Shown: positions 54,663-64,000 of the stretch, in pieces
Layout of the letters: each line of letters begins with the position of its first letter
Numbering within the stretch: position 1 is the stretch's first letter
Origin: Conoideocrella luteorostrata
Taxonomy: Eukaryota > Ascomycota > Sordariomycetes > Hypocreales > Clavicipitaceae
Assembly: GCA_032433595.1 (NCBI GenBank)
Contig: JASWJB010000067.1
Coordinates: 97,256 to 161,255 of the forward strand
Direction: 5' to 3'
DNA length: 64,000 nucleotides
Position numbers and translations under genes: made by a program
Notes under the pieces: generated by a model
Seen by the model: only the letters and a program-made list of their open reading frames with translations
The model's database searches: none
Told to the model about the DNA's origin: nothing

Positions 54663-57343
54663 ATGCGGTCCATATTGGCGGGTCTTGCCCTGCCCCTTGG
54701 GGTGGCTGCTCTTGCGGTCTCACCACCTGTGTACCCAACTCGTAAGTAAAGAGCCCATACATTTCATCCTTGCATATATTCTCCATTGAAGGGCACAGTT
54801 GGTTAATGTTTGGTGCTCGCTGTAGCTGATGGAAAAGGCGAGGGCCAGTGGGCAAACGCCTACACCAGTGCCCGCGCTTTCGTGGCAAAATTGACACTTG
54901 AAGAGAAAGTCAACGTCACTCGTGGGTTCACTGACCAGAGCAACACCTGTGCTGGTAATACTGGGTCCATACCAAGATTGAACTGGCATGGTTTGTGTCT
55001 CATGGATGCTGGAAACGGCGTGAGGGCGACGGATATGGTGAGCGCGTGGCCGTCGGGGCTGCATGTTGGTGCCAGTTGGGACAAAAACCTTACTCATGAG
55101 AGGGGTCTGTGGATGGCCAAGGAATTTAAGGCCAAGGGAGGTATGTCGTACTTTTTGAAATACTATGTGAGCCCGGAGCAAATTGGGAGTAAGTGCTGAT
55201 CAATGCGAAGTCAACATTGCGCTGGGACCTAACGCAGGTCCTCTTGGCAGGACTCCTGTCGGTGGTAGAAACTGGGAGGGATTCTCGGTTGATCCCTATT
55301 TGTCGGGGAGGTTGAATGCCGAGACTATTACGGGGATGCAAGAAGCAGGTGTCATGGCGAACCTCAAGGTAAACGAACCCTCAATATGAATGCGGTGCAT
55401 CTTCAATTAACCTGACTGTAGCACTTCATTGGCAACGAACAAGAAACCTACCGTCGCCCATACTTTGGAGTTGAAGCAGCATCCTCCAACATTGACGACA
55501 AGACCCTCCACGAGTACTACTTATGGCCATTCATGGATGGCGTCAGAGCCGGCGCCGCGTCCATCATGTGCTCGTATAATCGGATCAACAACACCTACGG
55601 CTGCGAAAACAGCAAGCTCATGAACGGTGTGCTCAAAGGGGAATTGAGATTTGATGGGTTTGTCATGCTTGATTGGAACGCGCAGCATAATCTGAACAGT
55701 GCGAATGCTGGGTTGGATATGCTTATGCCAATGGGGGGCTCGTGGGGAAATAATCTAACAGAGGCGGTGCGTAATGGGACGGTAGCTGAGATGAGGGTTA
55801 CCGACATGGCTACTAGGTATGTTCTGTTCTCCACATGACTGCATAACTGGCCATATGAAATGGATTGAGGAGCATGAATGACTGATGGTTGGAGCAGAAT
55901 CCTGGCAGCTTGGTACCTCGTCGGCCAGAACAAGGACTTTCCAACGCCAGGAATCGGCATGAAGAAGCTGACAAAACCTCACGAGCCTATCGACGCTCGA
56001 GATGCAAGGTCAAAGCCCGTTCTTATGGAAGGCGCCATCTCAGGACACGTCCTTGTCAAGAACGAGAACAAGACGCTACCGCTGAAGAAGCTCAAGATGG
56101 TGTCTGTATATGGCTACGATGCCACAGTTCCCGCTACCAAAAACACAGATATGCTTTTCGAGCTGGGCTATACGTCTTCCAAAGAAATGGGGCAGGCTGT
56201 GTTGGGAAAGGAGTATCATTTTGATCAGGCGGCTAAGGGGGGTACGATAATTGCTGGCGGACGGGCTGGTTCCAATGCACCGTCGTTTATCAGTGATGTA
56301 CGTCCGGCCCAACTTTTTTTCTGTTTCTGTTTTCCTTCCTTTTCTCTTCTCTTCTCTTCTTTGCTCTTCTCCATCCTCCTCTACTCAAGTTATAAAAAAT
56401 GGACACTAATACGGTGCAGCCCCTGAGTGCCATTCAACAAACAGCAGAAAGGGACGATACCTGGGTCAATTGGGACCTCTCTTCCGCTGACCCCGACGTC
56501 AATGGAGCCTCCCAAGCCTGCCTAGTCTTCATCAACGCCATGGCTACTGAGGGATGGGACCGCGACGGCCTCCGCGACGACTTCAGCGACGCTCTGGTCA
56601 TAAACGTGGCTTCCAAATGCGCCAACACCATCGTCGTCATCCACGCTGCTGGTATTCGGCTGGTAGACCAGTGGATTGAGCACCCTAACGTCACCGCGAC
56701 TGTCGTTGCCCATCTCCCCGGACAGGACAGCGGCAAGGCCCTCGTCAGTTTGCTATGGGGCGAGGCCAACTTTTCGGGGAAGCTGCCCTATTCGCTCGCC
56801 AAAAACGAGTCTGACTATTCGGTGCGTGAGCCGTGTGGACGCGGGCCAAGCAACACAACGAGTCCGCAGTGTGATTATACAGAAGGTGTGTATCTCGACT
56901 ACAGAGCCTTCGATGCCAAGAACATCACCCCGAGGTATGAGTTTGGCTACGGATTGAGCTACACCACCTTTTCATACGGTAACATCAAGCTGTCGACGGC
57001 GAAGGGGCTGTGCAAGTCCTCTAGCAATGCCACTAATCTGTGGGACGTGGCTGCCACGGTCGAAGCACAAATTACCAACTCGGGCGACGTGGGGGGTGAA
57101 GAAGTTGCGCAGCTGTATGTGGGCATTCCAAATGCGCCGCCGAAACAGCTCCGGGGTTTTGAGAAGGTGAAGCTGGCTCCGGGGCAGGTCGCCACAGTGC
57201 GGTTTGAGCTGACGAGGAGGGATTTGAGCGAGTGGCATGTAGGGATGCAACAGTGGGTAGTGCAGAATGGGGAGTACAACGTGTTTGTGGGTGCGAGTAG
57301 CCGCGATATTCGGCTGGAGGGGGTTATAGTAGTAAACGAGTGA
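54663..57343 (+). CDS. secreted GH3 beta-glucosidase (756 aa)
   Basis: Six exons: 54663-54741, 54826-55140, 55211-55368, 55422-55816, 55898-56297 and 56420-57343. The start [20 protein letters not shown] is a signal peptide. The GH3 N-terminal barrel includes [51 protein letters not shown] and the KHFIGNEQE loop. The nucleophile Asp lies in [12 protein letters not shown]. The C-terminal alpha/beta domain has [21 protein letters not shown] and [14 protein letters not shown]. The fibronectin III-like end has [28 protein letters not shown] and [17 protein letters not shown]. Several NxS/T sequons fit an extracellular glycoprotein. It hydrolyses cellobiose and other beta-glucosides. The upstream region has possible CreA sites. 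Confidence 0.95.
56298..56419 (+). other. intron 5 of the beta-glucosidase with long pyrimidine tract
   Basis: A 122-bp intron (GTACGT..GCAG). About 80 bases (56310-56390) are almost pure pyrimidine, including a TCTTC tandem run. Such tracts aid 3' splice-site recognition, but this one is far longer than in the other introns of the window. Confidence 0.7.
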
Positions 57344-57715
57344 TTTCAATCGATGGGTATTTACTATTTCTTAGTGGCATAGAATGGCTCATCCTGGTCT
57401 GCTTAAAGTTTCGTGTTACCATTGCCACAGGTTGCTCTACACGTAACCATTGGGCAGTATATTATCCTACACTTATCACTCCGTTTGTCCTTTGATCCTT
57501 TCAGGTCAAGAGTTGCAGGGCTCCGAAAGTCCTCTTATGTTTCTCCTTACTAACCTGTTCTTTGAAGGTGAGGCAAATGATACAGTCCTTCTGCTTGAGA
57601 AAGCCTTCGTGTCAACCTTCTCCCCATTGTTCCCACTCCCCAGTTCCCATCGAATATACGTCTCCCATGCCATATATCTACAAGACTATTCAATTCGTAC
57701 GGGTATCACACTGCC
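57344..57715. other. convergent intergenic region
   Basis: 372 bp between the stops of the beta-glucosidase gene (plus) and the small mitochondrial gene (minus), so it holds both 3' UTRs. I see no gene. Confidence 0.6.
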
Positions 57716-58234
57716 TCACCACCACGACTTCTTCTTCGGTTTCTCCTCCTTCGTCTCCTCCGCTGTAGTCTGGCGCGCTTTATCCAGCGCGCCGACCCTG
57801 GCTTCTAGATCGGCTATCTCGACTGCACCACACCACACTCATTAGCATTCCATACATTAATGTCCTGTTCAGTTTTCAGGTGTCACTACCATCCGTCTTT
57901 TGTTGGTGCTCATCGGCCTCGAGCTTCAGCCAGCCCCAGTAGACGGACTGGTATGTAAAGACCGCGAGGACGAGCACCTTGGCAATTGGGCGAGTGAAGG
58001 TCCTGTAAAATTGGGACTGTAATTAAAACACGCGAGAAACGTCAGCTTGTACGTTCGTGCTGCAGCTGATCATTCGCTGCTGTCGGGGCTGCGGTCGCAG
58101 ATACGTACTGTAGGGTTCGGCGGTTTCGAGTTCGACGCAGTCGCATATAATCTAGATGGTCGGCGTAATAATGGAATCTGTCGCGGTCGCGTTAATGCCG
58201 TTGTGGCTGGCCCTGCTATTCTTCGAAATGCCAT
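57716..58234 (-). CDS. small mitochondrial single-pass membrane protein (119 aa)
   Basis: Three short exons, 58234-58109, 58016-57890 and 57822-57716, with introns of 92 and 67 bp (GTACGT..ACAG, GTAGTG..GCAG). All joins keep phase. The second intron has a GCTAATGA branch site. Residues 1-31 are Arg-rich, lack acidic residues and end LYATAS, a textbook mitochondrial presequence. Then follow KPPNPTSQFYRTFTRPIAK, a single membrane helix VLVLAVFTYQSVYWGWLKL, an acidic coiled-coil region (DVEIADLEARVGALDKARQ) and a basic end KPKKKSWW. I recall similar small proteins in ascomycetes, but no proven function. The fold of one membrane span plus a coiled coil recalls inner-membrane assembly factors, which is inference. 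It is divergent from the RAMP4 gene. Confidence 0.8.
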
Positions 58235-58817
58235 TTTTGTGATGTTTGCGAAGTTTGCGAACTCGGTGACTTGCTATGAAGATACAGAGTAACTGGATGT
58301 CCAGACCTCTAGACAGCTTCCTGGCTAGCTCAATTCGCAGTTCGCAGTTACTTATTTGCCGCCACATGAATTCCTTCGAGTCGGTGCTAGTCGAATCCCC
58401 CCGCATTCCCGGTCTAGCCACATCTACCTGCCCACACAGAAAGTGGCGCGTGCTTTGAGCAGGGGGGGGTTCCATTCCCTCCCTTTTCCAGAAGTCCACG
58501 ACGGACACATGTCCCCAAGGGTTCAAAGTCCCGAACTCTGCATCTGGACTGGACACGGGTTCACAGTTCACACTGCACTTTACAACCGCAACGACAACAC
58601 AAACCCTAGACTGTCTGTCGCATTCTCTCCTCTTCTGTGAAGACGTTGCATCTTTTCTTGCCGCTCCCCATTCACCCTTGCGATTAGTTATAAAAGAGTT
58701 GTAGAGCTCCCTCGTCTTCGTCCCATCGGAGCTCCCTCCCCCACGTGCAACAACTGAACCTGGAATCTGTCCCAACTTTCAGCTACACCACAATTCAATA
58801 CATATTCATACCACAAA
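58235..58817. promoter_or_regulatory. divergent promoter, mitochondrial protein / RAMP4
   Basis: 583 bp between the two starts. It contains a G8 run near 58464, two runs of C/T-rich sequence, and an A/C/T-rich leader ending CACAAAATG at the RAMP4 start. No other gene is supported. Confidence 0.55.
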
Positions 58818-59411
58818 ATGGTACGTCTGCCCTGCCAATACATCTTGTTACTATACAGGAATCTAGTTCAATTGACTTCGTTGTTTTTTTTCATGCAGGC
58901 CCAAACTCTCGAACAGCGCCGCCGAAACGCAAAGTTCGCCAAGGAGCAGGAGGCTCGTATGGGCAAGTCGGACGACCAGATCAAGAAGCGAGTCAAGGAG
59001 GTGGCAAAGTCGCCCATCTCTCCTGTTTGGATTGGTTAGTTAATGGTTATTTTATTTGTCCTCGTCTGATCTAGTTGAACTCCAACAGGATGTGTCAGCA
59101 AAGAACTCTGGGCGAGTGCTCGATGATATGATTCATTGTCTGCGCCGCTTAGAAGCATGCGGCGCTTCCTCGTTTAATTCGTCGTTAGCTCGTTAAACGA
59201 CTTGCATTCATGCAGGTATATACGACGAGGCGCACCCTCTTATAGCTACTCAATTGGTCGCTATGCGAGCCTCGCAGGCGTTCCCTTTCTTTTTTTTTTT
59301 TCTAGCTCTATTCCATCGACTGGACATGGCTAACCCGCGACAATAGCTGTTCTCGGATTCATCGTCTTCGGCGGTCTACTATTCGAAGCCCTGTCCCGCA
59401 TGTTCGCCTAA
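58818..59411 (+). CDS. YSY6: RAMP4/SERP1/Ysy6 ER membrane protein (67 aa)
   Basis: Three exons: 58818-58820 (just the ATG), 58899-59034 and 59347-59411. The product is 67 aa, the usual size. RAMP4-type proteins sit at the Sec61 translocon and protect new membrane proteins during ER stress. Residues 2-20 (AQTLEQRRRNAKFAKEQEA) are the conserved cytosolic basic helix. KSPISPVWIAVLGFIVFGG leads into the single tail-anchor helix, which ends LFEALSRMFA. Intron 1 follows the initiator codon directly (GTACGT..GCAG, 78 bp). Intron 2 is 312 bp, the longest in the window, and splits the codon before the membrane helix. A nearer CTAG acceptor inside intron 2 would give a wrong frame. Confidence 0.93.
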
Positions 59412-60448
59412 GAACCGCTCCTCCCATAAAACAGGCGCAAACGGATTGGATGGAGAATACAAGATGAAGACGACGATGATGACGGTGTAGCCTTCGATGA
59501 TGCGCACGATGCAAGAATTCCGTTCACTCTTGCGGGAGAGTTAGGATATGACGGCTTGCGAAGCTCCCGTCACATCTACAAGTCGGTCGGCAGGAAAAGT
59601 CTTATTCCTCCCTCCTAGGCCCTTCTAGGAAGGATTGTTGCTTTGAAGAAACACCAGAGATTTCCTTTGCAGTCCCGGCTTTTAAACATACCAGCTACAT
59701 CCAATGGCGTAACGATTCTCCTTGGGTCATTTAAACTATCTGCGCTGATTGCATGTATATACAAGAGCAATCCTGCTGTTCTATTGTGTTTAGCGAAATG
59801 GTACGGGGGAAAATAAAAGAGGCGGTGGTACCTAATAATGATTTATCCGAAATTTCAAGTCAAACTTATCGGTATTGTGGCTACTTCTCGTCCACTGATC
59901 GCTACTTGCTTTCTGATGATTTGCGCCAACTATTGCAAGCAATCATGTAGAATGCTCATCCGACATCACATATTACACAGCCATGGAATCTTCCAGGACG
60001 TGATGAAATGCTACGAAGTGACTTTCTTCGCTCTATTCAAGATGCTTGCGTGTCTAGGTCCCCTTACTGGTCTTTCCTGAGCAAGCCCTTCTATACCCAA
60101 CTATCTACCAAGCTATGATTTCTAAGAAGCGTCAAAGAATTACAAACACAATCTCGGACTCGATACGCCATAGTCAAGAGCAGGCAGGGTGACATGAGAA
60201 GGAGGAGACAAATTTTAATTTGAACGAGGCAATGAATTTGTAATATTGTTCTATTAACCTCCAAGAAAGCTAACCCCGGTTTACCTCCGGTTATCACGTT
60301 AGTTTTTTTTTTTTTTTTTGTATATCCTCGATACACCATACGCCAGCAAAGTCAAAAATCCACAGACATATTCATGCCTTGGGGTCGTTATATCATGCAT
60401 AACGCCAGCAATAAAAGTCCAGAGAGTATGCGCGTCCTGTTAATGAAG
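59412..60448. other. convergent intergenic region
   Basis: 1037 bp between the RAMP4 stop and the SMAP-domain gene stop. It should hold both 3' UTRs. A T17 run lies at 60303-60319. Short A/T-rich frames at 59753-60080 are not credible genes. Confidence 0.55.
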
Positions 60449-61690
60449 CTATGCGCCGAGGCCTCGTCGCTTACCAGTCCCGTCAGCCTTGGCCTTCATA
60501 CCCGCCTCAAATTGGCGCTGAATATCGGCTTCAGCCTTGATAGAATCTGATTTGGCGTTCTTGTTAGTGTTCACGGCAGAATCACTGCCTTTCTTTACAC
60601 CCAGAAGTCTGGCAAACTTGCTTTGCCGAGAGACTCCTCCCTCGAGTCCGCCAACATTCCATTGTTCAAGAGGGTTGCCAGCTGTATCGTCTTCAGTCGA
60701 TTTTCCCTTTTTGGCCCTGCCGTTGCTTTTGTCTTTGATGTTCGTCTTCTCTATCTTCTTTTCCGCTTCCTGGTCAACCTCAGACTCCGACTCCGATCCC
60801 GATTCTGAGGAACTGGTGTCGTCTGAATCTGAGCTTTCCTCAACTGCGGCGGTCTTGACCTTCTTGGGCTTCGAGACTTCCTTGTCTGCGACAGCGACAT
60901 CGCTCTCTCGAGATCGCTTCTTCGTATCTATGAAAAAGCCAGAACCAGGGTTGATCTGCGCACCACCATCTTCTGATGCAGAGTCGGAGGACGATGAGGT
61001 TGTGGAAGGCGAATCACCATCCTTTCCTCCAGAAACATCAATATCGTATGGGTTCTCCTTCTTAGCGTCCTCCAACTGCGAAAAACATATTAGCCACGAC
61101 GCTATGGATTTTTGGGGAGTAGATGTCAGGCGGTGTATTAAAAAAAAAAAAAAAAAACCGGTTCGGCCATGTGCAGAACGTACCTTTTTAGCTTCCGTCA
61201 ACATCTTGTACTGTTCAGCAAGCTTCTTAGCCTCAGCAAGCAATTTATTTCCCTGCATTTCCAACCTCTTGGACTGCTTGAGGAGCCGCTGACGTCTCTT
61301 CTCCTGCAGTGCGGGCGCGTTGGCCTCTTTTCTGGCCTTCTTCAAAGCCTTCTTCTCCTCTTTCGACTTGGGGGGCTCTGCATTTTGGCGTTTTTTGGCT
61401 TGCCTCGCCTTCTTTTCCAGCGCTTTCTTCTCCTTCTTTCTTGCTTTCGCTTGCCTGCTCCTCGCTTTTCGAACTGCGGTAAACGAAACGGGGGCGTCTA
61501 TGTCAGCAACATGTAAAAATACAAGTAAATTATAGCCATGTGTTCTCAGAATGCCGCAGCGAAGAGAAGAATGGGCGGGCTGATTCCGCTTCCTATCTAG
61601 AGCTTGCTATACAAGGATGGGATGGGGCTGTGTACGATAAGATGCGAAGAACGACATACTTTCAGCGGCTGGAGACTTTCCGGTCCCCAT
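60449..61690 (-). CDS. SMAP-domain (small acidic protein-like) nuclear-type protein (323 aa)
   Basis: Three exons, 61690-61660, 61497-61184 and 61075-60449, giving 323 aa. The first exon codes only for MGTGKSPAAE, and the join to NAPVSFTAVRKARSRQAK keeps phase. Residues 15-110 are a highly basic coiled coil (KARKKEKKALEKKARQAKKR and the KRLEMQGNKLLAEAKK segment). The middle is acidic and Ser-rich, including SSSESGSESESEVDQEAEK, with interspersed NLS-like KKRSR and KPKKVK. The C-terminal 75 residues are the SMAP domain: PLEQWNVGGLEGGVSRQSK, FARLLGVKKG, and the AEADIQRQFEAGMKAKADG tail ending KRRGLGA. Members occur in nuclear, often RNA-linked proteins; the function is unknown. Intron 2 contains an A18 run (61140-61157). 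Confidence 0.88.
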
Positions 61691-63395
61691 TTTGCTAGCT
61701 ATATAGCCCTTTAGACCCCAAGATAATGTGTGGCTAGAAGGGCGGATAGCCTGAACCGATTCGCAAGAGGTAGTTTCGTGAGACAGTGCAAGATCTACGG
61801 TGCGTTGAAAACGACCCTGCAGACTGGGGGCCAATTGTCAAGAATCTGCAGAGTAGGGAAAAAAACCCTGAAAGTGCTGCAGAGGGGTGCACAAATCAAA
61901 TGAATGCAACGGCTCGATATCGTGCTCGCCTTGCAAGACTCGCTGTTAGATTTGTACCACGATTGTGCTCACAACTTTTTTTTTTTTGGAGGTTTTTGGA
62001 GAGGCCTGTTTTGGACTAGCATGAGTTCTTCTGCCGGGCGGTGAAACAGCTGTACCTCGACACAGCAGGGGTCTGCCCGTTGCTGCCAATATTTATTTGT
62101 ATGGAGCACTTCCGATAAAACCGCTTGCTGACGAAACTCGAGTCATTTGTGGGGAACCAACACCGTTAATATAAAATGAATTCTTGCTTCTTAACACGCT
62201 TGCATGCTTGTGCATGCGTTTGCGTGCAGAATATTGACTATACCAGAGGACTTATGTGTATGGATTAACATCACATGCATATCGGGTTATACTGAGCCGC
62301 AAGATATTGCCGTTAAGCGAGTGAGACATGCCCCGTAAAGCCGCGATGAGTTGAAAATGATTCCGCCCGCGGAATGAACGAGCTTTATCAATCCAATGTT
62401 CAAACGTCGGGCCGACGCTTTGGAGCCAGCCCAACTGAAATTGCGCTCTATTCATGTATCATACACAGGATGCAATGGCAGATCCTCGATGCAGTCCAGA
62501 ACAGCAGAAATCTCTACATTGACACCTCGTTGATCTCCTCCCACCTTTGACTTGGGTAGCCCTGCGATGCAGTCCGGCTTCGTAGTCTCAACGTGAAACC
62601 ACACTTATGCGCAGCGGAAAGAGATTAAAATACCCGGTACCTTGCCAATCAGACGATGACAACTCGACAGGCACCCTCCACGTTACCTCGCATACATCAT
62701 TTCCAATCCCTCTATTTTGTCCGTGCCGTCTAGGCCCGTCGGTCACTAAAACAATAAAGCCTAGGTATGTACGGAGTACATGTACATGAAATAAGCCCCA
62801 AGTAGACCAAGGATATTCGTCACGACATGTCTTCCCCCATGTTCCCCTAGCAAGACGCCCTCTTTCGGCGTTCTCCGAACTTACAGCCAAAGCATTACTT
62901 TGAGTGTTGAATACACACTAAATTAGGGGGTGTACGGCAGTCATGAAGTGAGGTCGACCATTTAGGCTGCAGCATGTAACAAGGCTAGCCTTTTCCAATA
63001 CGTACTACACTCAGACGTTTTGGGGTAAATGTTTACAGTAAGCATGCATGATTATCTACTTCCTTTTCCGGTATGCTGGAAGTAGGCTTGCCATGAATTG
63101 TGCGTAACTAGGACACGTCAATGTTTGGTACGCGGCATGATGTTCATGGCGATGACAAACAACGTCGACACTTTCATTGATTGACTCCAGGGAGTATTAA
63201 CTAACGAATCGAAGTGCTCTGATGTAACTATATGGAAGTGCTGGCTGGTACAGAAGTAATTCCCGGAACTTGCAATGATCTACGATGGTTTGCTGCGGAT
63301 TTGTTGTGGTGAGCCCGTTGCACTAGTAAGAGATCGCGAAGCCACAAGCACAGTTTTACCTCGTGCCACCTTTCTATCCACATTGTAGCCATATT
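61691..63395. other. sparse region upstream of the SMAP gene
   Basis: About 1.7 kb without a supported gene. The left 200 bp are the SMAP-gene promoter. A T10 run lies near 61978 and a motif copy at 62770. The direct repeat GCATGCTTGTGCATGCGTTTGCGTGC (read as alternating GCATG/GCGTG, about 62202-62227) is a short Z-DNA-like purine-pyrimidine stretch. Confidence 0.5.
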
Positions 63396-63606
63396 TTAGT
63401 TCCTCATTTCATATTCATGGGTAGTAAGGAAATGCAATATGTTGTTAATTTGGTCAAACGCCTCATACAAGCCACCTAGATCAAAGTCTTTCATTCCCGA
63501 CAGACCGGCAAGCTGGCTCAAGCCACCGAGATAGCGGTCCCCAGCTACTCCAGCTAAATTTGGATCGTTGCATATGAGATTGTCTGCTGAGATAGCCTCA
63601 TGAACA
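63396..63606 (-). other. possible terminal exon at the right edge
   Basis: A minus frame begins right after a good acceptor (CTTTCGCAG) and runs to TAA at 63396. It reads IFSVHEAISADNLICNDPNL, then AGVAGDRYLGGLSQLAGLSG and GLYEAFDQINNILHFLTTHE. Composition and codon use look coding, and the Gly/Leu-rich repeat-like part is unusual. No family is recognised and upstream exons would lie towards or beyond the window edge. It could be the 3' end of a gene truncated by the window or a gene fragment. Confidence 0.35.
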
Positions 63607-63653
63607 CTAAATATCTGCGAAAGCAGGAAGGGTGTGTTAATCCAAAAAGCCAC

Positions 63654-64000
63654 CGCCGTAGACTAGCGAGAATAGCAACAAGCGTTGTGGCTTTTACCTT
63701 GCGTCATGCCAAGAACGTTTCATGCGGTGAATTTGTGTATACAGTTCTGGAATGATTCGTGCGGTGACGCTCCAGACAAACCGTGTTGTCACAGCTCTTG
63801 GGCGGGCGTGTATACATGTGATGTACTTGCCTCTCTTAGACGGGTATCTGGTGCGGGCAAACTCGCGAGCCCGGATGAGGCACAACCGACGCATATAAAT
63901 ACGATATACGGAGTACCTAGGACATGAAATTTATGTAGTATTTAGACTCCAGTAGCACGTATAATGATGTAAAAGATGTTGGATATGCAGGCAAGGCTGA
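63654..64000. other. window edge, nothing supported
   Basis: 347 bp with one motif copy at 63906 and no gene I can support. If the exon at 63396-63606 is real, its upstream exons may lie here or beyond the edge. Confidence 0.4.

Larger units (their letters stand above)
2631..63915. repeat. dispersed palindromic TACTCCGTA motif family
   Basis: Exact copies of TACTCCGTA or its complement TACGGAGTA start at about 2631, 2893, 3017, 4584, 4591, 5087, 5248, 5255, 5262, 5558, 6747, 10405, 12614, 13624, 15291, 15298, 21075, 24691, 24806, 26656, 33461, 33486, 33563, 36576, 36704, 38204, 38283, 47331, 53560, 53985, 62770 and 63906. That is about 32 copies, where chance predicts about 0.5 in 64 kb. All lie outside recognised exons. 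Many are followed by C-A-T, giving GTACAT. One-mismatch forms occur as well, for example near 6190, 10587, 10682, 37670 and 54071. The function is unknown. Confidence 0.9.

Noticed and set aside
58381..58410. Possible tRNA 3' half (TAGTCGAATCCCCC)
   Set aside because: No matching 5' half or stems nearby. It lies in a divergent promoter.
62202..62227. Possible functional element in the alternating GCATG/GCGTG run
   Set aside because: Simple alternating purine-pyrimidine sequence; nothing links it to a gene.

Overview
The window is nuclear DNA of a filamentous ascomycete (Pezizomycotina). Protein content and style point to Sordariomycetes, probably Hypocreales, but the species cannot be named from sequence alone. 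The evidence is short introns (about 50-125 bp, with a few longer) with GTATGT/GTACGT/GTAAGT donors and CAG/TAG acceptors, compact divergent housekeeping gene pairs, and a strictly fungal protein set (COQ8 with a long N-terminal extension, Mediator subunit 5, fungal 3CxxC zinc protein, fungal GH3 beta-glucosidase). I saw no rRNA, no convincing tRNA, no CRISPR and no bacterial-style operons. Exon boundaries were read by eye from splice signals and frame continuity.

Layout. (1) 1-7.5 kb is gene-poor, with a decayed ankyrin-repeat fragment, one possible small secreted protein and many copies of a short palindromic motif. (2) 7.5-8.75 kb holds one glutamine/serine-rich conserved hypothetical gene. 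(3) 8.75-15.7 kb is again gene-poor. (4) 15.7-35.4 kb is a dense housekeeping island: mitochondrial uS9 / eEF1B-gamma, a NIF/FCP1-like HAD protein / RRP36, COQ8, ESS2 / PP5, POP8-like / SPT4, KIN17 / YJU2 and a small Ser-rich protein. It is interrupted by a 2.3-kb gap at 24.5-26.9 kb. Most of these genes sit in head-to-head pairs that share short promoters. (5) 35.4-44.4 kb is mostly empty, with a retrotransposon-type zinc-knuckle relic and a doubtful broken gene. (6) 44.5-48.2 kb holds an AMID-like FAD oxidoreductase, a short-chain dehydrogenase and a 3CxxC zinc protein. (7) 50.2-57.3 kb holds MED5 and a secreted beta-glucosidase. (8) 57.7-61.7 kb holds a small mitochondrial membrane protein, the RAMP4/Ysy6 ER protein and a SMAP-domain nuclear-type protein. 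(9) The last 2 kb are sparse, with a possible terminal exon near the right edge.

The functional theme of the island is information flow. It includes ribosome biogenesis (RRP36), RNase P/MRP (POP8-like), transcription elongation (SPT4), splicing (ESS2, YJU2), DNA/RNA metabolism (KIN17) and translation (eEF1B-gamma, mitochondrial uS9), plus coenzyme Q regulation (COQ8) and a TPR phosphatase (PP5).

The most unusual signal is a 9-mer, TACTCCGTA / TACGGAGTA. I count about 32 exact copies, against roughly 0.5 expected by chance, and all lie outside recognised coding exons. Several are arranged as a perfect 16-bp palindrome or as tandem and inverted compounds, and several lie in promoters.
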